Of a DNA stretch of 64,000 nt, positions 29,536 to 41,747 are shown piece after piece (the stretch's first letter is position 1; each line of letters begins with the position of its first letter). The translations under genes and the position numbers were made by a program. The DNA lies in NCBI GenBank assembly GCA_020854105.1, contig JADZGB010000048.1, positions 1 through 64,000 on the forward strand, in the 5' to 3' direction. The DNA is from Burkholderiales bacterium. Its GTDB lineage: Bacteria > Pseudomonadota > Gammaproteobacteria > Burkholderiales > SHXO01. A model generated the notes under the pieces. That model was not told the DNA's origin and ran no database searches. It was given only the letters and a program-made list of their open reading frames with translations.

Positions 29536-30837
29536 TCACGCATCCGGCTGGCGGCCATGCACGGTCCGCTTCTCGAGCAGGGCATAGAAGAATCCGTCGT
29601 GCTCCTCGCCGGGAAGGATCTGCCCGTCGTCCTGGGGGAACGCGCGCAATGGCAGGCGCGCGGCATCCCGGTGCGCATCGAGGAAGTCGACGATCTGCGC
29701 GCTTGTCTCCTCGGGAAAAACCGAGCAGGTGACGAAAAGCAATTTACCACCGGGCGCAAGCGTTTGCCATAACGCGCGCAGCAGCCGGCGCTGCTCGGCC
29801 GCGAGCTGGACGATGTCCGTGTCGCGCCGCAGCCACTTGCTGTCGGGATGGCGGCGCACCACGCCGGACGCACTGCAGGGCGCGTCGAGCAGGATGCGAT
29901 CGAAGAATCGTCCGTCCCACCAGGAGGCCGGAGCGCCCGCATCTGCCGCTCGCAGCGTCGCGGCCAGCTGCAGCCGCGCGAGATTCTCGCGCACCCGCTC
30001 CAGCCGCTCGGCATCGCGATCCAGTGCCAGCACTTCGACGTGCGCGCTCTCCAGGATGTGTGCAGTCTTCCCGCCAGGGGCCGCGCACGCGTCGAGGACG
30101 CGCTGACCGGCGCTCAGCTCGAGCAGCGGAGCGGCGAACTGGGCGCCGAGATCCTGCACGGAAACCAGCCCCTCCCCGAAACCCGGAAGGCGCTGCGCGG
30201 GCACCGGGCGCGTCACGCGCAGTGCGCTCGCGCGCACCGGCGCATAGTCGATGCCCTCGGCCTCGAGCCGGCTGCGGTACGCCTCGACACCGATACGGCG
30301 CGTATTTACCCGCAACGTGAGCGGCGGACGCTCATTGCCCGCGGCCAGCACTTCACTCCACATCTGTGGCCAGGCCGCGCGCACGCGATCGATCCACCAC
30401 TGCGGATACGAGTAGCGGCCGACCTCGGATGCAGCGCGCGCTCGTTCCAGGCAGGGCCCGGGCGTGCGCAGGAAACCGCGCAGCACGGCATTGACCAGTC
30501 CCTTCGCGCTGCGCACACCGATGCGGGCGCAGCCGCGCACGGCGGAATCGACCACTGCGTGCGCCGGTGCGCGTGTCCAGCCGAGCTGATAGAGTGCGAT
30601 CAGCAGCAGGGATTCGAGCGGCGCGTCGGTCAGGGGCTTTCGCAGCAACTGATCGAGCAGGGCCCGCAGTGTTCCCAGCCAGCGGCACGAGCCGAAAGCG
30701 ATGTCATGTATCGCGCCGCGCGCTTGCGGGTCCAGGGACGGATGCTGCTGCCACAGCTGCGCGAGCGTCGGCGTCAGGCTCCTTCCGCGCAGCACCCCTG
30801 ACAGGGCGAAACTCGCGTGACGCTGGATCTCGATCAC
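29536..30837 (-). CDS. rsmB: 16S rRNA m5C967 methyltransferase
   Basis: A 433-residue RsmB (Fmu/Sun). The N-terminal NusB-like RNA-binding domain covers about 1-140. The SAM-dependent domain has LDACAAPGGKTAHIL, the catalytic Cys region LLDAPCSASGVVRRHPD and the second Cys in VTCSVFPEE. It methylates C967 of 16S rRNA. Start is GTG 30837, overlapping the fmt stop as GTGA; the longer open frame upstream is antisense-like to fmt. It belongs to the def-fmt-rsmB run. Confidence 0.94.
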   Translation of the reverse strand: MIEIQRHASFALSGVLRGRSLTPTLAQLWQQHPSLDPQARGAIHDIAFGSCRWLGTLRALLDQLLRKPLTDAPLESLLLIALYQLGWTRAPAHAVVDSAVRGCARIGVRSAKGLVNAVLRGFLRTPGPCLERARAASEVGRYSYPQWWIDRVRAAWPQMWSEVLAAGNERPPLTLRVNTRRIGVEAYRSRLEAEGIDYAPVRASALRVTRPVPAQRLPGFGEGLVSVQDLGAQFAAPLLELSAGQRVLDACAAPGGKTAHILESAHVEVLALDRDAERLERVRENLARLQLAATLRAADAGAPASWWDGRFFDRILLDAPCSASGVVRRHPDSKWLRRDTDIVQLAAEQRRLLRALWQTLAPGGKLLFVTCSVFPEETSAQIVDFLDAHRDAARLPLRAFPQDDGQILPGEEHDGFFYALLEKRTVHGRQPDA

Positions 30838-31769
30838 GCCGGGCGGCCCAGGCGCATTCCCCGCTCCAGATTGGCACCGCGTTGGAACTCGCGCACGGGC
30901 AACCGGCGCGCGCCAGCGCGCTGCAGTTCCTCGAGCGCGAGCGCACCCTCGCCACAGGCGACGACGAGCGTGTCGGCACCGGCCTGCTGGATCGTGCCGG
31001 GCAGCTGTCCGCAGCCCGCGACCGGGTGCGCCGCCCAGATCTTCAACGGCTCCGCGCCCAGCAAAGTGATGGCCCCGGGGAAGGGGTTGAAGGCCCGCAC
31101 CTGCCGGTCCACTTCCGCGGAAGACCGCGTCCAGTCGATGTGTGCCTCCTCCTTGGTTAGCTTGGCTGCGTAGGTAGCTCCCGCTTCCGGCTGGGCCACT
31201 GCCCGGGCGGTACCGGCCGCCAGCCGGTCGAGCGCCTGCACGATGCAGCGCCCCCCCAGTGCGGCGAGCCGGTCGTGCAGGGTTGCGGCGGTTTCCCGGT
31301 CGGAGATAGGGATCGCTTCCTCCAGCAGGACTGGGCCAGTGTCCAGGCCGGCATCCATCCGCATGATGCTGATGCCGGTCCGGCCGTCGCCCGCGAGGAT
31401 GGCGCGCTGGATGGGCGCGGCTCCGCGCCAGCGCGGCAGCAGCGAGGCATGGATGTTCACGCATCCCATGGGGAAGGTGTCCAGGACCGATTGCGGCAGT
31501 ATCAGCCCGTAGGCCGCCACCACCATGATCTGCGCGCCGGCGCGGGCCAGTTCCTCGCGCGCTTCAGGGGCTCTGAGCGTGAGCGGCTGGCTGATCGCCA
31601 GACCGCGTTCGAGGGCAAGTTGTTTCACCTCCGAAGTCCGAAGTGCCATCCCGCGCCCTGCGGGGCGATCGGGCTGAGTAAGCACTAACGCCAATTCGTG
31701 CCCGGCGGCGAGGATGGCGTGCAGGGCGCGGGCCGCGAAAGCCGGTGTGCCGGCGAACACCAGTCGCAT
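30834..31769 (-). CDS. fmt: Methionyl-tRNA formyltransferase
   Basis: A 311-residue enzyme that formylates initiator Met-tRNA from 10-formyl-THF. The N-terminal [20 protein letters not shown] sets the start at 31769. Catalytic residues lie in NIHASLLPRWRGAAPIQRA (Asn, His) and DTGPVL (Asp). A C-terminal tRNA-binding domain is present. It shares one base with the def stop (TGATG), so the pair is translationally coupled: Fmt adds the formyl group that Def removes. Confidence 0.95.
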   Translation of the reverse strand: MRLVFAGTPAFAARALHAILAAGHELALVLTQPDRPAGRGMALRTSEVKQLALERGLAISQPLTLRAPEAREELARAGAQIMVVAAYGLILPQSVLDTFPMGCVNIHASLLPRWRGAAPIQRAILAGDGRTGISIMRMDAGLDTGPVLLEEAIPISDRETAATLHDRLAALGGRCIVQALDRLAAGTARAVAQPEAGATYAAKLTKEEAHIDWTRSSAEVDRQVRAFNPFPGAITLLGAEPLKIWAAHPVAGCGQLPGTIQQAGADTLVVACGEGALALEELQRAGARRLPVREFQRGANLERGMRLGRPA

Positions 31770-32272
31770 CACAAGGCCCTGCGCTGATTCTTCTTCAGCT
31801 TGGCGACGATGCGGCTCTGCTTCAGACGCGACAGGTACTCGACGAATACCCGACCCTGGAGGTGATCCATCTCGTGCTGGATGCACACGGCCAGCAGCCC
31901 ATCTGCCTCCAGCGTGAAACGCTGGCCCTGGGCGTCGAAGGCCTCCGCGCGGATCCAGTTCGCCCGTGTCACGGTCTCGTAGATACCCGGCACCGACAGG
32001 CAGCCTTCCTCGAACTCGGCCTCGCCCCGCCGCTCGAGTATGACCGGGTTGATGAAGACCTGGAGCCGATCGCGGGTCTCGGACAGGTCGATCACGATGA
32101 CCTGTTCGTGCACGTCGACCTGGGTCGCGGCCAGGCCGATCCCGGGCGCGGCATACATGGTTTCCGCCATGTCCCTAACGAGCTGACGAATCCTGTCGTT
32201 AATGTCCCCGACCGGGGCCGCGACACGGTGAAGACGTTCGTCCGGGTAATGAAGGATGGGCAGCAAGGCCAT
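31769..32272 (-). CDS. def: Peptide deformylase
   Basis: A 167-residue metalloenzyme removing the N-formyl group from new proteins. All three motifs are present: [18 protein letters not shown] (Cys metal ligand) and QHEMDHLQG (two His ligands and the catalytic Glu). It is the first gene of the def-fmt-rsmB-DUF4390-ntrY-ntrX run and is divergent from the LysM gene. Confidence 0.96.
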   Translation of the reverse strand: MALLPILHYPDERLHRVAAPVGDINDRIRQLVRDMAETMYAAPGIGLAATQVDVHEQVIVIDLSETRDRLQVFINPVILERRGEAEFEEGCLSVPGIYETVTRANWIRAEAFDAQGQRFTLEADGLLAVCIQHEMDHLQGRVFVEYLSRLKQSRIVAKLKKNQRRAL

Positions 32273-32403
32273 CTTGCTAGTCTTTTGAACAACCTGCAGA
32301 AATTCTCGGGTCGCCGCGAGCGATCAGCCGAGGCTGGCGGGCTGGTGCGGTTCTTGTAACCGCGCGCCCGGGCATTGCGCGCAACCCGTCGGGAGACTGC
32401 TTT
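32273..32403. promoter_or_regulatory. Divergent promoter region of def and the LysM gene
   Basis: A 131-base gap between divergent starts must hold both promoters. On the plus strand a GGGAGA ribosome site lies eight bases before the LysM ATG. On the minus strand a TTGCGC...TTACAA pair with a 19-base spacer could serve def, but it is weak. No operator is recognisable. Confidence 0.45.
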
Positions 32404-33549
32404 ATGCGCAGAATTATATCGGTAGTGCCCTTTATATTCGGTCTGGTGATTCCCTCGACAAGTGCCTGGGCAGAGGAAACGGCGCAGGCAGCGCGGGAAG
32501 CCCCTGGCGCCGGCGTCGAACAGGGAACTGCCCACTCTGCGGCGGCCGCGGTCGAACCGCTGCTCCAGAACCCGGTCCCGGACCGCTACGTGGTCAAGCG
32601 CGGGGATACGCTGTGGGACATCTCCGCACGCTTCCTGCGCAATCCCTGGCGCTGGCCAGAGGTGTGGGGCATCAACAAGGACGCCATCGGCAATCCCCAC
32701 CTGATCTACCCCGGTGACGTGGTGATCCTCGATCTGACCGGCGCCACGCCGCGGCTGCGGCTGGAGGGCGCGGACGACGGCGGGGTATCGCGCTGGAGCC
32801 AGGGCGAGCCGCAGCTGTCGCGGCTCAGCCCGCAGATGCGCTCGAACGAGCTGGCGAAGATGCCGATACCGACCATTTCCGCCAAGCTGATCGAGCCGTT
32901 CCTCGCACGCACCCTGGTAGTCGATGCTTCCCAGGTGGCCTCGGCGCCCACCATCGTCGCCGCCACCGACAGCCGCGTAGCGGTATCGGCAGGCGACACC
33001 GCCTATGTCACCGGACTGACCGATGTGCAGCAGCCGCGCTGGCAAGTATACAGACAGGGCCGCGTGTTCCAGGACCCCGACACCAAGGAAGTTCTCGGCT
33101 TCGAAGCCGTGTACCTGGGCGATGCGGATCTAATGGGCAGCGGCAATGTCAGCACCCTGCACATCGCCCGGGCGGCACAGGAGATCGCCGTGGGCGACAA
33201 GCTCGCCATCGCCCCGCCGCAGACGAGCGCACCGTTCGTCCCGCATGCGCCCGATCAGGAGGTCAAGGGACGCGTCATCGCCGGGTCGGACAACAGCGTA
33301 TTTGAAATGGCGCCGTATTCCACTATCATAATCAACCAGGGCGCGCGCAACGGGTTGCAGTCGGGCCACGTGCTGGGTCTGTATCACAGCGAGGGCAGCA
33401 TTCCGAACGGCCGCAACAAGCCGATCCCGCTGCCCGAGCAACGCTATGGCCTGGTGCTGGTGTTCCGCGTGTTCGACAAGATGGCGTACGGGCTGGTGAT
33501 GTCCGCCACCCGGCCGGTGCACGTACTCGACACGGTGCGCAACCCGTGA
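32404..33549 (+). CDS. LysM domain secreted protein
   Basis: A 381-residue protein. A signal peptide (to about residue 23, ending SAWA) precedes an Ala-rich stretch and a LysM peptidoglycan-binding domain (about 60-110, RYVVKRGDTLWDISARFLRN, ending HLIYPGDVVIL). The remaining 270 residues contain beta-rich segments found in the same family, with no recognised catalytic motif. It probably binds murein in the periplasm. It lies immediately upstream of dprA, a constant arrangement in betaproteobacteria, although no functional tie to DprA is known. Confidence 0.9.
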   Translation: MRRIISVVPFIFGLVIPSTSAWAEETAQAAREAPGAGVEQGTAHSAAAAVEPLLQNPVPDRYVVKRGDTLWDISARFLRNPWRWPEVWGINKDAIGNPHLIYPGDVVILDLTGATPRLRLEGADDGGVSRWSQGEPQLSRLSPQMRSNELAKMPIPTISAKLIEPFLARTLVVDASQVASAPTIVAATDSRVAVSAGDTAYVTGLTDVQQPRWQVYRQGRVFQDPDTKEVLGFEAVYLGDADLMGSGNVSTLHIARAAQEIAVGDKLAIAPPQTSAPFVPHAPDQEVKGRVIAGSDNSVFEMAPYSTIIINQGARNGLQSGHVLGLYHSEGSIPNGRNKPIPLPEQRYGLVLVFRVFDKMAYGLVMSATRPVHVLDTVRNP

Positions 33550-33571
33550 GTCAACAGATGGAGGCGGGCCG

Positions 33572-34669
33572 ATCGAACGCAAAGTCACTCGCGGCGACAT
33601 CGATGACTGGCTGCGCCTCTGCCTCGTCCCGAACATCGGCCCGGCGACGCTGCGCCGGCTCCTCGATGCGTTGGGATCACCACGCAGGATCCTGGTCGCG
33701 CCCGAACGCGAACTGAACCGGCTGGCCGGCGCACGGGCCGCGGCCGCGATCCGCGGCGGGATTCCTGCCGCCGCCCTGCGCGCCGTGCACGCCTGGCTGC
33801 AGAACCCGCGTCATGCCGTGGTCACGCTGGCGGACGCGCACTATCCCGAACGGCTCAGACACGTTTCCGACGCTCCGGCCCTGCTGTACGTGGCAGGAGA
33901 CACGCGCTTGCTCGCACGGCCGGCCCTGGCAGTGGTCGGCAGCCGCTCGCCCACGCCGCGGGGACAGGTGGACGCGCAGGCATTCGCACATGCGCTGAGC
34001 GACGCGGGACTGTGCATCGTCAGCGGACTGGCGCTGGGCATCGATGCGGCCGCTCACCGCGGAGGGCTGGATGGCGCCTCTGTGAGCATCGCGGTGGTCG
34101 GTACCGGCCTCGACCGGGTCTATCCGAATCGCCACGCGGACCTGGCACGCGAGCTCGCCGAGCGCGGCGCACTGGTCTCGGAGTTTCCGCTCGGGACACC
34201 GCCTGTGCGCTCCAACTTTCCGCGCAGGAACCGCATCATCAGCGGCCTCGCCCTCGGTTGCCTGGTGGTGGAGGCGGCGATGCACAGCGGCTCACTGATC
34301 ACGGCAAAGGAAGCGGCCGAGCAGGGGCGGGAGGTGTTCGCGATGCCTGGCTCGATCCATTCGCCACTGGCAAAGGGCTGCCACTGGCTGATCAAGCAGG
34401 GCGCGAAGCTTGCCGAGAACGCAACCGATATCCTGGAGGAACTCGGCATGGTCGCGGGTAACGCACCCGTCCCGGTCGCACTAACGCGGGTGCCGAGCGA
34501 GCAGGCCGGTCACATTCTCGCTGCGCTCGGCCAGGACATCCTGCCCATCGATACATTGTGCGACCGGACGGGCTTGACGGCCGAAGTTGCTTCCGCCATG
34601 CTGTTGACACTCGAACTGGACGGTTACGTAGCACGACTGACAGGCGGACTCTACCAGTGCCTGCGTTAG
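33572..34669 (+). CDS. dprA: DNA processing protein DprA, non-canonical start
   Basis: A RecA loader for incoming single-stranded DNA in transformation. The Rossmann domain shows AVVGSRSPTPRGQVDAQAFA, SGLALGIDAAAHRGGL, VVGTGLDRVYPNRH and FPRRNRIISGLALG; a C-terminal winged-helix-like part follows. The conserved N-terminal helix-hairpin part (DDWLRLCLVPNIGPATLRRL, from 33602) lies upstream of the first TTG (33671). That frame contains no ATG, GTG or TTG between its upstream stop (33497) and 33671. A GGAGG at 33560-33564 stands seven bases before an ATC at 33572. Starting there gives 365 residues, the normal length. AUC start, CUG start (33611) and a base error are all possible. Confidence 0.85.
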   Translation: MERKVTRGDIDDWLRLCLVPNIGPATLRRLLDALGSPRRILVAPERELNRLAGARAAAAIRGGIPAAALRAVHAWLQNPRHAVVTLADAHYPERLRHVSDAPALLYVAGDTRLLARPALAVVGSRSPTPRGQVDAQAFAHALSDAGLCIVSGLALGIDAAAHRGGLDGASVSIAVVGTGLDRVYPNRHADLARELAERGALVSEFPLGTPPVRSNFPRRNRIISGLALGCLVVEAAMHSGSLITAKEAAEQGREVFAMPGSIHSPLAKGCHWLIKQGAKLAENATDILEELGMVAGNAPVPVALTRVPSEQAGHILAALGQDILPIDTLCDRTGLTAEVASAMLLTLELDGYVARLTGGLYQCLR

Positions 34670-34889
34670 TGCGGTTGCAACGTCCGGTGGCGGGCGGAGC
34701 ATGCGCCCGATGCGGCGGCAGATCGGCACGAAGGATTCTGCGGCTGCTTGCACCAGGTCAAGGGACATCGGGGTCGATTCGACGATCCGCTCCACGGCCG
34801 AACAGATCGGGCCGGATGAGCAGTCGACCCCCGGCATGCGCCGCATGCCGCGATGGAAGTCCCATAAATTTTCTTTGAAGTACAACGAA

Positions 34890-34907
34890 TCGCGAGCACG
34901 CTCGCGA
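34890..34907. terminator. Hairpin downstream of dprA
   Basis: TCGCGAG (34890-34896) pairs with CTCGCGA (34901-34907) around CACG. It sits about 220 bases past the dprA stop. With no T-run on the plus strand, its role as terminator is uncertain; it could be a 3'-processing structure. Confidence 0.3.
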
Positions 34908-35056
34908 CGATGTGCAGAACCTCATCGCCCAAGCGCTGGCGGCTTGCCGGACGTACCGGCATGCATCCCACGCCCCCGGCCGCGTCGGACCGACGCGCCG
35001 TGTTCCCGGCGGTCCACGGATTGCTGCGCACGGCATCGGAAACGTAACGGCGGCCA

Positions 35057-35073
35057 CCACGGCGAAGCCGTGG
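35057..35073. promoter_or_regulatory. Hairpin in the topA leader region
   Basis: CCACGGC (35057-35063) and GCCGTGG (35067-35073) form a 7-bp stem with a GAA loop, ending 43 bases before the topA ATG. It may be a leader RNA structure or a protein-binding dyad. Confidence 0.3.
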
Positions 35074-35116
35074 CCACCCTCTACACTGAAAGAACGCTCT
35101 TCCGCTCAACCACGCA

Positions 35117-37954
35117 ATGGCAAACAACCTCCTGATCGTAGAGTCTCCCTCGAAAGCCAAGACCCTGAAGAAGTATCTGGGGCACGAGTTCGAAGTGCTC
35201 GCGTCGTACGGACACGTCCGGGACCTGGAGGCGAAGGAGGGAGCAGTGGATCCGGAGCAGGACTTTGCCATGCGCTACGCGTTGATCGAGCGCAACAAGA
35301 AGCATGTGGATGCGATCGCGCGTGCAGCCGAGGGCGCGAGCCAGATCCTCCTGGCGACCGACCCGGACCGTGAAGGGGAAGCGATCGCCTGGCATCTGTC
35401 GGAGATCCTCAAGAGCCGCAAGAGCCTGCGCAACCGCCCCCTCAAGCGGGTGGTGTTCTACGAGATCACCGAGTCGGCGGTGAAGGAGGGCGTGCAGAAT
35501 CCGCGCGACATCTCCATGCCGCTGGTCAACGCGCAGCAGGCGCGGCGCGCTCTCGATCACCTGGTGGGCTTCAACCTCTCGCCCCTGCTGTGGCGCAAGA
35601 TCGGCCCCAGCCTCGCCGCCGGCCGGGTCCAGAGTCCGGCGCTGCGCCTGATCGTCGAGCGCGAACTCGAAGTCGAGGCGTTCAAGAGCCAGGAGTACTG
35701 GACCGTCCATCTGGAGGGTCACAAGGACGCGGACAAGATCAACGCTCGCCTGACCCACTATCGCGGAGCCCGGGTCGAGCAGTTCTCGTTCACGAACGAG
35801 GCCCAGCAGGCGGATGTCATTCGCGCTCTGACGCAGGCGGCAAAGGGCCAGGCTGTCGTCCTCAAGGTCGAGAAAAAGCCCAAGTCGCGCTCGCCCGCCG
35901 CACCCTTCATCACGTCCACGCTGCAGCAGGAGGCGGTGCGCAAGCTCGGCATGTCGGCCGATCGCGCCATGCGCACGGCACAGCAGCTGTACGAGGGCGT
36001 GGACATCGGCGGGGACACTGTCGGCCTGATCACCTACATGCGCACGGACTCGACCAACCTCGCGGCCGAGGCCATGCAGGAGATCCGCGAGTACGTGAAG
36101 AAGAACTTCGCCGCGGCCTACCTTCCGAAATCCACAGTGGAGTACCGGAGCAAGTCGAAGAACGCGCAGGAAGCGCACGAAGCGATCCGGCCGACGTCCA
36201 TCTTCCGCACGCCCGACGACGTGCGTGCTTATCTGACGCCGGAGCAGGCGCGGCTGTACGAGGTAATCTGGAAGCGCACACTCGCCTGCCAGATGGCGCC
36301 GGCGCGCTTCGACACGACCGGCATCGACCTTGGCGTGGGCAAGGCGGACGCGGTGTTCCGGGCCACCGGCCAGGTGCTGGTGTTCCCCGGCTTCATCGCC
36401 GTCTATCAGGAAGGCGCGGATGACAGTGCCGACGAAGCCGAGGAGCGGCTGCCGGCGCTCGAGGAGGGAGAACTCGTGCCGGTGGACCAGATCTCCGGCC
36501 AGCAGCACTTCACGCAGCCGCCGCCGCGATACACGGAAGCGAGCCTGGTGAAGAAGCTCGAGGAGTACGGCATCGGGCGGCCGTCGACGTACGCGAGCAT
36601 CATTTCGACCCTGCTCGATCGAGGCTACACCATCCTGGACAAGAAGCGCTTCGTTCCGACCGACCTGGGCCGGCTGGTCAATGGTTTCCTTACCGCGCAC
36701 TTCGGTCGCTATGTCGACTACGCGTTCACCGCCGAGATGGAGGAGGAACTCGACCAGATCTCCAACGGTGAACTGGACTGGATGAAAATGCTGCGCGAAT
36801 TCTGGCAGCCCTTTGTCGGCAACCTGCAGGAGAAGGGCGAGACCGGCCGGGGCGTGCCGCTGCCCGCAGCCGATCCGATCGTGTCGAACTGGAAGGACTA
36901 TGCCGATCGCGTACTGAGCGATGCGTGGCGCGCTGCCGGACAGCCGGTGGAAACCTGCCCAAAGTGCAGCAGCCTCGTATTGCTGCAAAATAGCCGTCGC
37001 GGCCTGTTCGTGGGCTGCAGTGCGTATCCCAAGTGCGACTACACCCGCCCCTGGGATTCGCCTCCGGTGGAGGGCGTGCCGCTTGGCGTCGATCCGGACA
37101 CGGGTCTGCCGATCACCCTGCTGAAGGGTCCCTTCGGATACTACGTTCAGCTCGGACCGAATGTGGAGGGCACCAAGCCGAAGCGCGGCAAATGGCCGCA
37201 GGAGTGGCCGATTCCGCGGGAGGGCTCCGACGAGGTGCTGGAGAAATCGCTACGGCTGCTCTCGCTGCCTCGCACGCTGGGCACGCACCCGGAGTCGGGC
37301 AAGCCGGTGGAAGCGAGCATCGGACGGTTCGGTCCGTACGTGAAGCACGATACGACCTTCAAGTCCATCCCGAAGAGCGAGAGCGTCTACGACATCAACC
37401 TGGAGCGTGCAGTGCAACTGCTTTCACAACCTAAGACACAGCGCGGCGGCGACGGCCGGACCCTGGGCGAACACCCGATCGACCAGAAGCCCGTCGTGGT
37501 GATGGACGGCCGCTACGGACCCTACATCAAGCACGGCAACGTCAACCTCACCATCCCCTCTGAGTACGATCCGGCGACGCTGACGCTCGACGACGCCGTC
37601 GACCTGCTTGCCGAGAAGGCGGCCAAGGAACTCGCCAAGTCGGGCAGCACCGCATCGCCCACGCCGCTGGCAGCGCAGGGGCCGGCGGGCATCCGCGCGA
37701 ACGTGGGCCGGGGGCGCGGGAATCGGCCTGGCCAGGGACAGGGTACGCACCCGGGTAAGCCGGCGGCAGGAAACGGCGGCGGAGGCAGGCGCGCACACGG
37801 CGGTCGGGGACAGGGCGCAGGCCAGGCAGCCGGGAGGCCGACCGGCAATCCGGCGGGGGTGAAGGCTGCGGGCGGGCAGGCACGGCAGCCGGCGCGCAAG
37901 TCTGCCGGACCGCGGCGCGCACCCAAGAGCCCACGGGCACGCAAGCCCGGCTAG
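35117..37954 (+). CDS. topA: DNA topoisomerase I
   Basis: A 945-residue type IA topoisomerase that relaxes negative supercoils. The TOPRIM domain at the N-terminus (LLIVESPSKAKTLKKYLG and LATDPDREGEAIAWHL) is followed by the catalytic domain with Tyr 307 in GLITYMRTDSTNL. A zinc-finger-like repeat has CPKC near residue 615 and a second Cys pair in VGCSAYPKCDYTR. Further TopA C-terminal repeats follow (TGLPITLLKGPFGYYVQLG, IGRFGPYVKH, MDGRYGPYIKHG). The last 115 or so residues are a Gly/Arg/Ala/Pro-rich basic tail probably binding DNA or RNA. It is convergent with gyrB. Confidence 0.95.
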   Translation: MANNLLIVESPSKAKTLKKYLGHEFEVLASYGHVRDLEAKEGAVDPEQDFAMRYALIERNKKHVDAIARAAEGASQILLATDPDREGEAIAWHLSEILKSRKSLRNRPLKRVVFYEITESAVKEGVQNPRDISMPLVNAQQARRALDHLVGFNLSPLLWRKIGPSLAAGRVQSPALRLIVERELEVEAFKSQEYWTVHLEGHKDADKINARLTHYRGARVEQFSFTNEAQQADVIRALTQAAKGQAVVLKVEKKPKSRSPAAPFITSTLQQEAVRKLGMSADRAMRTAQQLYEGVDIGGDTVGLITYMRTDSTNLAAEAMQEIREYVKKNFAAAYLPKSTVEYRSKSKNAQEAHEAIRPTSIFRTPDDVRAYLTPEQARLYEVIWKRTLACQMAPARFDTTGIDLGVGKADAVFRATGQVLVFPGFIAVYQEGADDSADEAEERLPALEEGELVPVDQISGQQHFTQPPPRYTEASLVKKLEEYGIGRPSTYASIISTLLDRGYTILDKKRFVPTDLGRLVNGFLTAHFGRYVDYAFTAEMEEELDQISNGELDWMKMLREFWQPFVGNLQEKGETGRGVPLPAADPIVSNWKDYADRVLSDAWRAAGQPVETCPKCSSLVLLQNSRRGLFVGCSAYPKCDYTRPWDSPPVEGVPLGVDPDTGLPITLLKGPFGYYVQLGPNVEGTKPKRGKWPQEWPIPREGSDEVLEKSLRLLSLPRTLGTHPESGKPVEASIGRFGPYVKHDTTFKSIPKSESVYDINLERAVQLLSQPKTQRGGDGRTLGEHPIDQKPVVVMDGRYGPYIKHGNVNLTIPSEYDPATLTLDDAVDLLAEKAAKELAKSGSTASPTPLAAQGPAGIRANVGRGRGNRPGQGQGTHPGKPAAGNGGGGRRAHGGRGQGAGQAAGRPTGNPAGVKAAGGQARQPARKSAGPRRAPKSPRARKPG

Positions 37955-37972
37955 CCCCGGTCCGGGACGCGT

Positions 37973-37992
37973 CGTCCGGCGCGCGCCGGACG
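37973..37992. terminator. Bidirectional hairpin between topA and gyrB
   Basis: A perfect 20-base palindrome (CGTCCGGCGC then GCGCCGGACG) lies midway between the convergent stops. It can fold identically on both transcripts. No T-run is present, so it is probably a rho-assisted or weak intrinsic terminator. Confidence 0.5.
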
Positions 37993-37998
37993 TGCGAC

Positions 37999-41560
<3,562 letters not shown>

Positions 41561-41747
41561 TTCTCTTCCTGATAAGAACAGATAAGCCTTGCGCCTTTCT
41601 GTGGATTAGTCACGACGCCCGCACCATCAAAGGCAGGGGAGCGGGATCGATCCTGTGGATGACAGCGTGAGCGGCTGTGCAGGAATTGTGGATGGATTGC
41701 GAGCAGCCGGGTTCGGGCCGGCTTATCCACTGCCTGTCCATACGTTC
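41561..41747. other. Candidate oriC: dnaA-dnaN gap with DnaA-box-like sites
   Basis: Four sites match or nearly match the DnaA box TTATCCACA: 41600-41608 (minus, TAATCCACA), 41654-41662 (minus, TCATCCACA), 41687-41695 (minus, CCATCCACA, two mismatches) and 41723-41731 (plus, TTATCCACT). None is perfect. The region just upstream of dnaN (41561-41600) is comparatively AT-rich, as an unwinding element would be. Gene-strand bias switches close by. Some of these sites could instead serve dnaN or dnaA autoregulation. Confidence 0.6.

Larger units (their letters stand above)
34670..35116. other. 447-base gap between dprA and topA, smg position
   Basis: Relatives usually carry smg (DUF494) between dprA and topA; I find no frame here resembling it. 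Open frames on both strands have no recognisable family and look like GC-rich shadows. The stretch 34860-34890 is AT-rich compared with its surroundings. Two perfect hairpins (34890-34907 and 35057-35073) are listed separately. The topA promoter must lie here, but no clear hexamer pair is seen. Confidence 0.5.

Noticed and set aside
34481..34885. Minus-strand frame of 134 codons after dprA, considered as a small gene
   Set aside because: Half of it is antisense to dprA, the product has no recognisable family, and there is no good ribosome site. I leave the gap unassigned.
35081..36988. Minus-strand open frame of 635 codons opposite topA
   Set aside because: It is the mirror of the topA reading frame and has no ribosome site or family features.
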